This document shows, one piece after another, positions 1 to 6,514 of a DNA stretch of 16,508 nucleotides. The notes under the pieces are model-generated. The model searched no databases and was not told the DNA's origin. It saw only the letters and a program-made list of their open reading frames with translations. The translations under genes and the position numbers were made by a program. This DNA comes from DATLNF01 sp046590575 (GTDB lineage: Bacteria; Actinomycetota; Actinomycetes; BP-191): positions 1 to 16,508 of the forward strand of contig JBKJUS010000126.1 in assembly GCA_046590575.1 (NCBI GenBank), read 5' to 3'. The stretch's first letter is position 1. Each line of letters opens with the position of its first letter.

Positions 1-63
1 GTCCTCAACACCGGTGTGGAGATCATCGTGGCCGAAGCCCACGCGGACGCACTATGGAACTAA
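1..63 (+). CDS. 3' end of a DUF11/choice-of-anchor P-type surface protein gene (partial)
   Basis: Frame 1 from the first base reads 20 codons and ends at TAA (61-63). The peptide ends in IIVAEAHADALWN, identical to the C-terminus of the complete surface-protein gene at 196-4476, and the DNA is identical as well. This is therefore the last part of a paralogous gene lying upstream in the same orientation. The rest of the gene is outside the window, so its length and domain content are unknown. By analogy with the neighbour it should encode the last strand of a secreted C-terminal domain. Confidence 0.85.
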   Translation, partial: VLNTGVEIIVAEAHADALWN

Positions 64-82
64 GCACCACCTAACAACACGA

Positions 83-115
83 CGAGGGCCCGGGACATAT
101 CTCCCCGGGCCCTCG
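83..115 (+). terminator. Hairpin terminator after the upstream surface-protein gene
   Basis: CGAGGGCCCGGG (83-94) pairs perfectly with CCCGGGCCCTCG (104-115) around a 9-nt loop, giving a 12-bp GC-only stem starting 19 nt after the stop. There is no U-tract, as is common for actinobacterial terminators. A near copy lies at 4496-4527 behind the next gene. Confidence 0.8.
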
Positions 116-121
116 CCGTCG

Positions 122-195
122 TTACCTAGTCGGATCTTGCCGCGGCTTGCCGCGAGAAGCAGTCTTCGTTCGCTGACTCACATGGGGGGCAAGTC
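122..195 (+). promoter_or_regulatory. Short 5' region of the DUF11 gene with a 9-bp direct repeat and SD
   Basis: These 74 bases separate the upstream terminator from the ATG at 196 and must hold any dedicated promoter. CTTGCCGCG occurs twice (136-144 and 146-154), separated by one base, which could be a regulator half-site pair. A run of six G (184-189) ends 6 nt before the ATG and serves as the ribosome binding site. I see no convincing -35/-10 pair, so the promoter call rests on position only. Confidence 0.3.
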
Positions 196-3100
196 ATGCG
201 CGTGCAGGCTCGAAATCTTCGGAGCAGAGGCTCGGCACTGTTGTGCACTTCTCCGGTCTGGCGGCGTCGCCGGTCTGGTTCGTTGGCTGGTGTGTTGGTG
301 TTGGCGTTGGTGGGTGGGGTGGGTTCGGCGTTTGTGGCGTCTCCTGCTTTGGCTGGGTCGTCGGTGGGTAGTTTTGAGATCGACGGTAATCGTTTGGATA
401 ACAGTGCTGCTGGTGAGCCGATCGACTGGGAGCCGGTTGATCCGCCTAATGTGACGCATTTTGATGATGGGACTGGCTCGACTGACGACAGTTTCAACAC
501 GGGTTCGAAGGAGACCGAGCCGGGTGGCTGGGACTGTCAGACCGCGAGTGCGCCGGGCAAGGACGACATTGTTTCTGGGGACATCGCGTTCCGGACTTTC
601 GGTACGGCCCCGAACCGTGACCAGTTCGTCTATGTCGACTACTTCCGGGCGGCGGTCAACGGCGACGCGCACATTGACTACGAGTTCAACCAGGGCACTC
701 TGCCGAACCCGGCGTGCCCGGCGCTGCCACGGCGGACCAATGGCGACATCATCATCAGTTTCGACACCGAGCAGGGCGGCAAGAAGATCTTTGTCCGTGC
801 CTTCCGGTGGGCTTTCACTGGTACGAGCACGACGGTCGGCACGCTGACCGAGCTGAGGACGGGTTCCAAGGGGGCGACGTTCGACGGGGCGGTGAACATT
901 CCGCCGGGCGGACTGACGATCCCTGGGCACGCCAACGGTGACTTCGGCGAGGCTGCCCTGAACTTGACCCAGACGATCGGCAACATTGCCTGCGGCCAGT
1001 TCGCTACGGCGTACATGAAGAGCCGCGCGTCGACGTCGATCAGTGCTGCGCTGAAGGACCGCACCGCGACCAAGCCGGTCAATGTGGGCGAGTGCCCCAG
1101 GTCGGGTTTGGCGAAGGCGGTGCGCAATGTCACTGCTGGTGAGGCGTTCACTGCGACCGGCCCGACGTCGACGAACGCCAGCCCGGGGAACACGTTGGAG
1201 TACCGGCTGACGTACAGCAACACGGGTACCGCGGCGGCGACGAACGTGATGGTCACGGACACGCTGGACCCGAAGCAGACGTTGGCTCCGGGGGCGTGCA
1301 CCACGGCGGTGAGCAACTGCAGCTACAACGCGACTACTCGCACGTTGACCTGGACGTTGGGCACGGTGGCGGCTGGTGCTGGCCGGGTGTTGACGTTCCA
1401 GGTGACGTTGGACGCGTCGTTCCCGGCTGGGCCGACGACGATCCGCAACGTCGGCACGGTGGACACGGATGAGGAGCCGCCGAAGAACTCACCGCCGACG
1501 ACAGTGACAGTCACCGCCAACCCGAACTCAGCGCAGGCTAAGGCGGTGCGCAACGTCACTGATCTGCAGCAGTTCACCGTGTCGGGTCCGACGAGCACGT
1601 CGGCGAAGCCGGGTGACACGTTGGAGTACCGGCTGACCTACACCAATGGCGGCAACGCCCCAGCGACTGGGGTGACTGTCACCGACATCCTGTCGGCCAA
1701 GCAGACGCTGGTGCCGGCTTCGTGTTCGATGGCTAACAACTGCGCCTACACCGCCGCGACCCGGACGGTCACATTCAACCTGGGCACGGTGCCGGCGGGT
1801 GAGAGCCGGGTACGTACTTTCCAGGTGACGTTGGACGCGTCATTCCCGGCGGGGCCCACGACGATTAGCAACGTCGCCACGGTGGTGACCGACCAGGAGC
1901 CAGCGAAGGACTCCAACACGACGACAGTGACGGTGACGGCCAGTCCGAACTCGGCGTTGGTGAAGTCGGTGCGTAACGTGAGTGCCGACCAGGCGTTTAC
2001 GGCGACCGGGCCGTCGTCGACCTCGGCTGTGCCGGGCAATGTGATCGAGTACCGGCTGGTCTACACCAATGGTGGCAATGCCCCAGCGAGTGGGGTGGTG
2101 GTCACTGACACGATCCAGGCCAGGCAGACGTACGTGTCCTGCACTGCAGGTTGCGTGCCGAATGGCGAGCCACCGACCGGTGTGACCTGGAACCTGGGCA
2201 CGGTCGCGGCTGGGGCGAGCGTCACGATGACCTTCCAGGTCAGGTTGGACGCGTCGTTCCCGGCGGGGCCGACGCCGGTGCGCAACACCGGTGTGGTGGA
2301 CACGGCTGAGGAGCCGGCGAAGAACTCGAACGAGACTGTGGTGACGGTTACGGCCAACCCGGTCTCGGCACTGGTGAAGTCGGTGCGCAATTTCACTGAC
2401 AGCGGGGAGTTCGCGAACTCGGCTTCTGCGAAGCCGGACGATGTGATCGAGTATCGGTTGGTCTACACCAATGGCGGTAACGCCGATGCGACGAACGTGG
2501 TGGTCACGGACACGCTGGCGGCGAAGCAGACGCTGGTGCCGGCGACCTGCACCCTTCAGGTCAACAGCTGTAGTTACAACGCGGCTACTCGCACGTTGAC
2601 CTGGACGTTGGGCACGGTCGCGGCTGGGGCCAGCCGCGCGGTGACGTTCCAGGTGACGTTGGATGCGTCGTTCCCGGCTGGGTCGACACTGGTGCGTAAC
2701 ACCGGCTCGGTGGACACGGCGCAGGAGGATCCGAAGAATTCGAATGAGACTGTGGTGACGGTCACGGCGAGGACGGATCTGGTGCCGTCGAAGGTGGCCG
2801 GTGTGTTCGGCGCGGACCGCCGGATCACCTACACGATCTCGTATGTGAACAACGGCAATGCGCCGGCGACGAGCACGGTGATCACCGACGAGCTGCCGGC
2901 TGGTACGACGTTCGTCAGCTGCACTGGCGGCACGAGCTGCGGCAATAACAGTGGCACGGTGACCTGGCAGGTCGGCACTGTGCCGGCTGGCGGGTCGGGC
3001 AGTGTGACGGTGACGGTGCAGGTCACCGATGTGTCGCGCTGCACGGTGTGCAACACGGCGTCGATCGCCAGCCCGGACCAGAACGGCGGCACCCCGGTGT

Positions 3101-4476
3101 CGACCGGAACGCCGGTGTGCGTGATTGTGACGCCGGAGGACAACCCGGCTGGTGCGAATTCGCGGGGTAGCGCGACGGGTGCGCTGGTGCATGTGCCGTT
3201 GCTGACTCTTGACCAGACGTTGCCGGCTGATGCAACGCCGAACCCGGCTCATGACCACACGAGTGTGGACAGCAGCCGGTCCGGTCTGGGTGCGCCGAGC
3301 AGCGAGTCGGCTCAGCAGCTGGCTGCGGCTGTGCCGCCGCCGGACGGCTCGGTGGTGACGGCTGAGGTGCTTAAGGCGGTCACGACGAGCAAGGTGACTG
3401 GTCTGCCGGGCGCCGTCGCGAACACTACGTCGGTGGCTACTTCGGGCACGGTGAATGTGCTCGCTGGGGCGGTGACCGCAACTTTGGTCCGGGGGGTGGC
3501 TGATGCCACTGCGACGGGTAACTCGGCGACGGTGAGCTCAGCGGGTTCGGTCATCGAGGGGCTCACGGTCATGGGTGCTCCGGTTCAGTTCACCGGTCCG
3601 GGTCAGATCGTTGACCTGCCGGATGCGCTGTTCGGTGCGAACAGCCGGGTGGTGCTCTACGAGCGGGTGCCCAGCACCACGACGCCGCCGGGAACCTCGG
3701 GTGGGACTTACACGGCTGACCTGACGGTGAACATGATCCACGTGTTCGCGACCACACCCGCTCTTGGTGTGGTGGACGTGATCGTGTCTCAGGCGGTGGC
3801 GCACGCGGACTTCCCGCAGACCACCGTGTGTGGTCTGCAGGCGACCAGGTCGGTCAGTGGTAACGCGCTCATCCTGGACGCGCAGGTCGACCCGTTGGAG
3901 GCGTCGGCGACCCACGGGTTCGTGGAGATCCCGGCTAGCGGTACTGCCGTCCCAGCGACTGCGACGCTGAGCTCGGTGACGGTGGGCACCAACCGGATCA
4001 GGTCTGGCAGTTCCAGCAGTACGGGCACGGTGGGGGCGACCAGCACGACGGCCACCAGCAAGGCTGAGGCTAAGACCGTCTGCCTGCTCGAGGACCTGAA
4101 TGGCTGTCTGATCGAGGCCAGGGCGGCCACCAGCACGGCCACCAGCATGGCGAACTCCACGAGTCGCAGCTCCTCGGCGACGACGGACTTCGCCGGCCTG
4201 GCCGTGCGGGGCACCCCCGCGAGCCTGCTGCTCTCGGTGCCGGTCAACACGACGATCACCCTGCCCGGCGGGATCGGCTTCGTGATCCTCAACGAGCAGG
4301 TCTGCGACAACGGTGGAACGTTGACAATCGCTCTACCGACGTCACCGACCGGGACCTGTGCCGGCGACTCCATCACCGGTCACACCGGGATCACCGTCCG
4401 GGCGATCCACATCGTCCTCAACACCGGTGTGGAGATCATCGTGGCCGAAGCCCACGCGGACGCACTATGGAACTAA
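196..4476 (+). CDS. Secreted DUF11-repeat surface protein with two choice-of-anchor P-like C-terminal domains
   Basis: This 1426-residue protein begins with a signal peptide: Arg-rich n-region, a hydrophobic stretch at about 29-48, and a likely cut after ASPALA (53). Residues 55-300 form an N-terminal beta-rich module (GSFEIDGN start, DGAVNIP, MKSRASTSI). Four closely related DUF11 repeats follow, starting near 303, 445, 586 and 724, each with a VRN start, an EYRL-Y-N core and TFQVTLDASFPAG, then a divergent fifth at 859. DUF11 domains are Ig-like and occur in bacterial cell-surface proteins. Two homologous C-terminal modules (about 988-1205 and 1236-1426) share a valine-rich ending before AHAD and resemble the actinobacterial choice-of-anchor P family. 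There is no LPXTG motif or C-terminal membrane segment, so attachment is unclear. Codons TTG, GCT and GGT are commoner than in the neighbouring genes. The ATG is supported by the G-rich SD 6 nt upstream. The exact ligand or adhesion role is unknown. Confidence 0.85.
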   Translation: MRVQARNLRSRGSALLCTSPVWRRRRSGSLAGVLVLALVGGVGSAFVASPALAGSSVGSFEIDGNRLDNSAAGEPIDWEPVDPPNVTHFDDGTGSTDDSFNTGSKETEPGGWDCQTASAPGKDDIVSGDIAFRTFGTAPNRDQFVYVDYFRAAVNGDAHIDYEFNQGTLPNPACPALPRRTNGDIIISFDTEQGGKKIFVRAFRWAFTGTSTTVGTLTELRTGSKGATFDGAVNIPPGGLTIPGHANGDFGEAALNLTQTIGNIACGQFATAYMKSRASTSISAALKDRTATKPVNVGECPRSGLAKAVRNVTAGEAFTATGPTSTNASPGNTLEYRLTYSNTGTAAATNVMVTDTLDPKQTLAPGACTTAVSNCSYNATTRTLTWTLGTVAAGAGRVLTFQVTLDASFPAGPTTIRNVGTVDTDEEPPKNSPPTTVTVTANPNSAQAKAVRNVTDLQQFTVSGPTSTSAKPGDTLEYRLTYTNGGNAPATGVTVTDILSAKQTLVPASCSMANNCAYTAATRTVTFNLGTVPAGESRVRTFQVTLDASFPAGPTTISNVATVVTDQEPAKDSNTTTVTVTASPNSALVKSVRNVSADQAFTATGPSSTSAVPGNVIEYRLVYTNGGNAPASGVVVTDTIQARQTYVSCTAGCVPNGEPPTGVTWNLGTVAAGASVTMTFQVRLDASFPAGPTPVRNTGVVDTAEEPAKNSNETVVTVTANPVSALVKSVRNFTDSGEFANSASAKPDDVIEYRLVYTNGGNADATNVVVTDTLAAKQTLVPATCTLQVNSCSYNAATRTLTWTLGTVAAGASRAVTFQVTLDASFPAGSTLVRNTGSVDTAQEDPKNSNETVVTVTARTDLVPSKVAGVFGADRRITYTISYVNNGNAPATSTVITDELPAGTTFVSCTGGTSCGNNSGTVTWQVGTVPAGGSGSVTVTVQVTDVSRCTVCNTASIASPDQNGGTPVSTGTPVCVIVTPEDNPAGANSRGSATGALVHVPLLTLDQTLPADATPNPAHDHTSVDSSRSGLGAPSSESAQQLAAAVPPPDGSVVTAEVLKAVTTSKVTGLPGAVANTTSVATSGTVNVLAGAVTATLVRGVADATATGNSATVSSAGSVIEGLTVMGAPVQFTGPGQIVDLPDALFGANSRVVLYERVPSTTTPPGTSGGTYTADLTVNMIHVFATTPALGVVDVIVSQAVAHADFPQTTVCGLQATRSVSGNALILDAQVDPLEASATHGFVEIPASGTAVPATATLSSVTVGTNRIRSGSSSSTGTVGATSTTATSKAEAKTVCLLEDLNGCLIEARAATSTATSMANSTSRSSSATTDFAGLAVRGTPASLLLSVPVNTTITLPGGIGFVILNEQVCDNGGTLTIALPTSPTGTCAGDSITGHTGITVRAIHIVLNTGVEIIVAEAHADALWN
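1102..2769 (+). repeat. Four tandem intragenic repeats of 405-426 bp (DUF11 units)
   Basis: Units begin at about 1102, 1528, 1951 and 2365, giving lengths of 426, 423, 414 and 405 bp. They share long near-identical DNA blocks, most clearly around the codons for TFQVTLDASFPAG (near 1400, 1825, 2240 and 2650) and for the EYRL-Y-N core. A fifth, diverged unit follows from 2770 to about 3150. Similarity at the nucleotide level, not only in protein, suggests recent unit duplication or homogenisation. Confidence 0.85.
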
Positions 4477-4533
4477 GCACCACCTAACAACACGACGAGG
4501 GCCCGGGACACGCGTCCCGGGCCCTCGCCGTCG
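4414..4533 (+). repeat. Direct repeat copy B (gene 3' end plus terminator)
   Basis: This is the second copy of the 1-121 segment. It is identical over the first 97 bases, differs in the hairpin loop, and matches again over the last 15. It covers the last 20 codons of the surface-protein gene and its terminator. Confidence 0.9.
4496..4527. terminator. Perfect 14-bp hairpin between convergent genes
   Basis: CGAGGGCCCGGGAC (4496-4509) pairs with GTCCCGGGCCCTCG (4514-4527) around an ACGC loop. It sits 19 nt after the surface-protein stop and 16 nt beyond the stop of the minus-strand gene at 4544. The symmetric stem can therefore end transcription from both sides. Its stem is 2 bp longer than the copy at 83-115. 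Confidence 0.85.
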
Positions 4534-4543
4534 CAGCAGGCAG

Positions 4544-5554
4544 TTACGGCAGCAGAGAACGCAGGGACGTGGGGACCGGGACCGGCGGCACGGTCGGGAG
4601 TAACCCGGTCGGGAGCGTCACGGTCGGGAGCGGCACAGGCAACGGAGGTACGCCGGGGATCGAGGAGAGCACCGCCCCCACCTGGCTCGGCAGCACCGCC
4701 GGGGAGGGGGCCTTATCGAGTAGTGGCAAGGATGTCGGCGTCGGGGACACGCAGCTCCGGGCACACGGTGCCGTCGTCGCGCCGGGTGCAGTCGGTTGGC
4801 CCTGACCGTGCGGCGCCGGCAGGACTGGACCGGGTGACTGGGTTGTCGGAGAGGGTCGAGGCGTGCCCCCGGAGTCGCCTGACGTGTGACGCGCGACGGC
4901 CGCCACGCCGCCGCCCGCGAGGACCGCGGCGCCGAGGGCGCCGACCAGGCCGATGCTCACCTTGCCGAAAAGGAGGCCGCCGACGCCGACAGTCGTCGCC
5001 GGGACGGCGGCCGCCACCAGCTGGCCGGCGACGACGAGGCCGGCGACCGCCGCCGTCCGGGCGACCAAGTCCTCCTGGGCCTGGTCGGCAGCTGCCCGTC
5101 GGTCCCGACACCGTCGGCACAGGCTCAGATGGGCCACGCCGGCCCGCTGCTCCGCCGGGCTCAGGCTGATGCGTCCCGAGGCCAGACCCCAGCCGCGGCA
5201 GGCGGAGGCGAGCTGCTGAGAGAAGGCCACTCGTCGGGCCGCCGTGAGCAGCAGGTGGGCCTTCGGCGGGTCAAGACCGAGTGTGGCGGCAACGTCGGCT
5301 GCGGGCTGCTGCTCTACGTCGACCAGCAACACTAGGAGCCGTCCGAGTGCGAGGTCGGCCGCGGGCAGTCCTGAAGCCAACCGGCCGAAGGCCGTGACCA
5401 GGGCCTCGTCGAGCGGCCGGCCACTGCGACGGGCCTGCGCAAAGCCCCGCCGGGCCAGGTCAGCGGACTGCTCGGGGGAGTCGCCGACGACGGCTGCGAG
5501 CAGCGTGGTGCGGTCCAGGTGACGCGTGGCCAGGCGCCGGATCGACCGGCTCAT
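4544..5554 (-). CDS. Membrane protein with sigma-region-4-like HTH, HxxxCxxC motif and Pro-rich tail
   Basis: Not a named family that I can place. The 336-residue protein has a soluble N-terminal half. Residues 50-110 look like region 4 of an ECF sigma factor (a DLALGRLLVLLVD helix, then AADVAATLGLDPPKAHLLLTAARR as helix-turn-helix). H142-x3-C146-x2-C149 resembles the zinc motif of zf-HC2 anti-sigma factors, preceded by C119. Residues 165-221 are hydrophobic and Gly/Ala-rich, giving one or two membrane segments. The last 110 residues are Pro/Thr/Ser-rich, low complexity and probably extracytoplasmic. A sigma region 2 is not evident, so it is unlikely to be a working sigma factor. A membrane-tethered DNA- or RNA polymerase-binding regulator is an inference. 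Its ATG overlaps the stop of the diguanylate cyclase gene (ATGA), which implies translational coupling. The start lacks a strong SD. Confidence 0.75.
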   Translation of the reverse strand: MSRSIRRLATRHLDRTTLLAAVVGDSPEQSADLARRGFAQARRSGRPLDEALVTAFGRLASGLPAADLALGRLLVLLVDVEQQPAADVAATLGLDPPKAHLLLTAARRVAFSQQLASACRGWGLASGRISLSPAEQRAGVAHLSLCRRCRDRRAAADQAQEDLVARTAAVAGLVVAGQLVAAAVPATTVGVGGLLFGKVSIGLVGALGAAVLAGGGVAAVARHTSGDSGGTPRPSPTTQSPGPVLPAPHGQGQPTAPGATTAPCARSCVSPTPTSLPLLDKAPSPAVLPSQVGAVLSSIPGVPPLPVPLPTVTLPTGLLPTVPPVPVPTSLRSLLP

Positions 5555-6378
5555 TTCCGGCGGTCGTCGGACTCGGCGGCCAGTACGTCGTCGCCGCCAG
5601 CCGCCTTCACGTCGTACAGCGCCCGGTCCGCGAGCGCGACGAGCTCGGTTCCTTCCGAGGGACGCAGGAGCCAGCCGATGCCGATGCTGACAGTCACGCG
5701 CGCGTGAGCGCTAGACAGGCCCGGAGCCTTGCGGGAGGCGGCAAGCAGCCGGTGCGCCACCTGCAGCGCGCGGGCAGGAGAGGTCCGAGGCAGGACCACC
5801 GCGAACTCGTCACCGCCAAGGCGGCAGGCGACGTCTGACGGGCGGAGGTTGGTGCGGAGGACTTCTGCGACGGCGACCAGCACCGCGTCGCCCGCGAGGT
5901 GCCCGTCAGTGTCGTTGACCAGCTTGAATCGGTCCAGGTCCAGGAGCAGCAGCGCCGGCGCGGCACCTCGGGTGGTCACGGCGATCTCGTGGCCCAGCGC
6001 TTCGTCGAAGGCGGCTCTGTTCGGCAACCCGGTCAGTGGGTCACGGGTGGCGCGCGAGGCGAGGACGGCGGTGAGCTCGTCGACGTACGCCGAGGTCGCG
6101 AGCACCAGCGCCTCGTCGACCACCCGGTGCCGATGCTCGACGTCGGAGCTCATCATCTCCCGCAGGGCGACCAGATCCTCGACCAGCCCGGCGATGGCGT
6201 GCCCCTGCTGAGCCCGCAGAACACCGAGCGCTTCCGCGCCTTCGCGGATCTCAGACAGCTGGGCCGGGTCGCCCATCGCTGCGTCCACCGCGTCAACCAG
6301 CACGTGGGCAAAGGCTGGCACGTCATCGCCAAACCGCGCCAGCCACCGATTCGTGTGCTGGAGGACCGGTGTTCCCAT
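5551..6378 (-). CDS. GGDEF diguanylate cyclase with intact I-site
   Basis: This 275-residue protein would make c-di-GMP from two GTP. Residues 1-107 are predicted mostly helical, a likely sensor or dimerisation region (possibly RsbRD-N-like). The GGDEF domain covers about 108-265: the DPLTGLPNR entry motif, LDLDRFKLVND with metal ligand D147, the signature GGDEF at 188-192, and SIGIG near 231. RPSD (179-182) lies exactly five residues before GGDEF and matches the RxxD inhibitory site, so product feedback is expected. No EAL domain or membrane segment is present. I chose the ATG at 6378 because AAGG lies 5 nt upstream. The frame stays open to a GTG at 6477 (308 residues), but those 33 extra residues look unlike coding sequence. 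The gene follows the EF-G2 gene on the same strand and overlaps the next gene by 4 nt. Confidence 0.85.
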   Translation of the reverse strand: MGTPVLQHTNRWLARFGDDVPAFAHVLVDAVDAAMGDPAQLSEIREGAEALGVLRAQQGHAIAGLVEDLVALREMMSSDVEHRHRVVDEALVLATSAYVDELTAVLASRATRDPLTGLPNRAAFDEALGHEIAVTTRGAAPALLLLDLDRFKLVNDTDGHLAGDAVLVAVAEVLRTNLRPSDVACRLGGDEFAVVLPRTSPARALQVAHRLLAASRKAPGLSSAHARVTVSIGIGWLLRPSEGTELVALADRALYDVKAAGGDDVLAAESDDRRK

Positions 6379-6514
6379 GGACGCCTTGTCGACCAGACTT
6401 CGGCGGAGATAAGCCTCTGAGGGGTGACAATTCCGCGGCCGCACCCGACTTGCGTCGGTTTGGCACATTTTGGTCACCGAGAACCGCCAAGAAGTGCGGA
6501 CTCAGCCCGCGAAT
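6379..6514 (-). other. Intergenic gap between EF-G2 and GGDEF genes
   Basis: The 136 bases contain a small inverted repeat, CCGAC (6445-6449) and GTCGG (6454-6458) with a 4-nt loop, which is too weak to call a terminator. An AT-richer stretch (6459-6476) could belong to a promoter for the GGDEF gene, but I see no clear -35/-10 pair. If the GGDEF gene starts at GTG 6477, most of this region is coding. Confidence 0.3.

Larger units (their letters stand above)
1..121 (+). repeat. Direct repeat copy A (gene 3' end plus terminator)
   Basis: Bases 1-97 are identical to 4414-4510. After a short difference in the hairpin loop, 107-121 match 4519-4533. The identity covers the last 20 codons, the stop, the 3' untranslated region and the terminator stem, then stops abruptly. 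This supports a recent duplication or gene conversion between tandem paralogues. Confidence 0.9.

Noticed and set aside
1102..2769. Regularly spaced repeats as a CRISPR-like array
   Set aside because: Units exceed 400 bp, are in frame and encode DUF11 domains, with no short repeat-spacer pattern.
1840..3258. Minus-strand open frame of 472 codons opposite the DUF11 repeats
   Set aside because: Arg/His-rich and repetitive only because the sense repeats are. No start signal or family motif.
6445..6458. Small hairpin between EF-G2 and GGDEF genes as a terminator
   Set aside because: Only a 5-bp stem, with no U-tract. Far weaker than the 12-14 bp hairpins elsewhere in the window.
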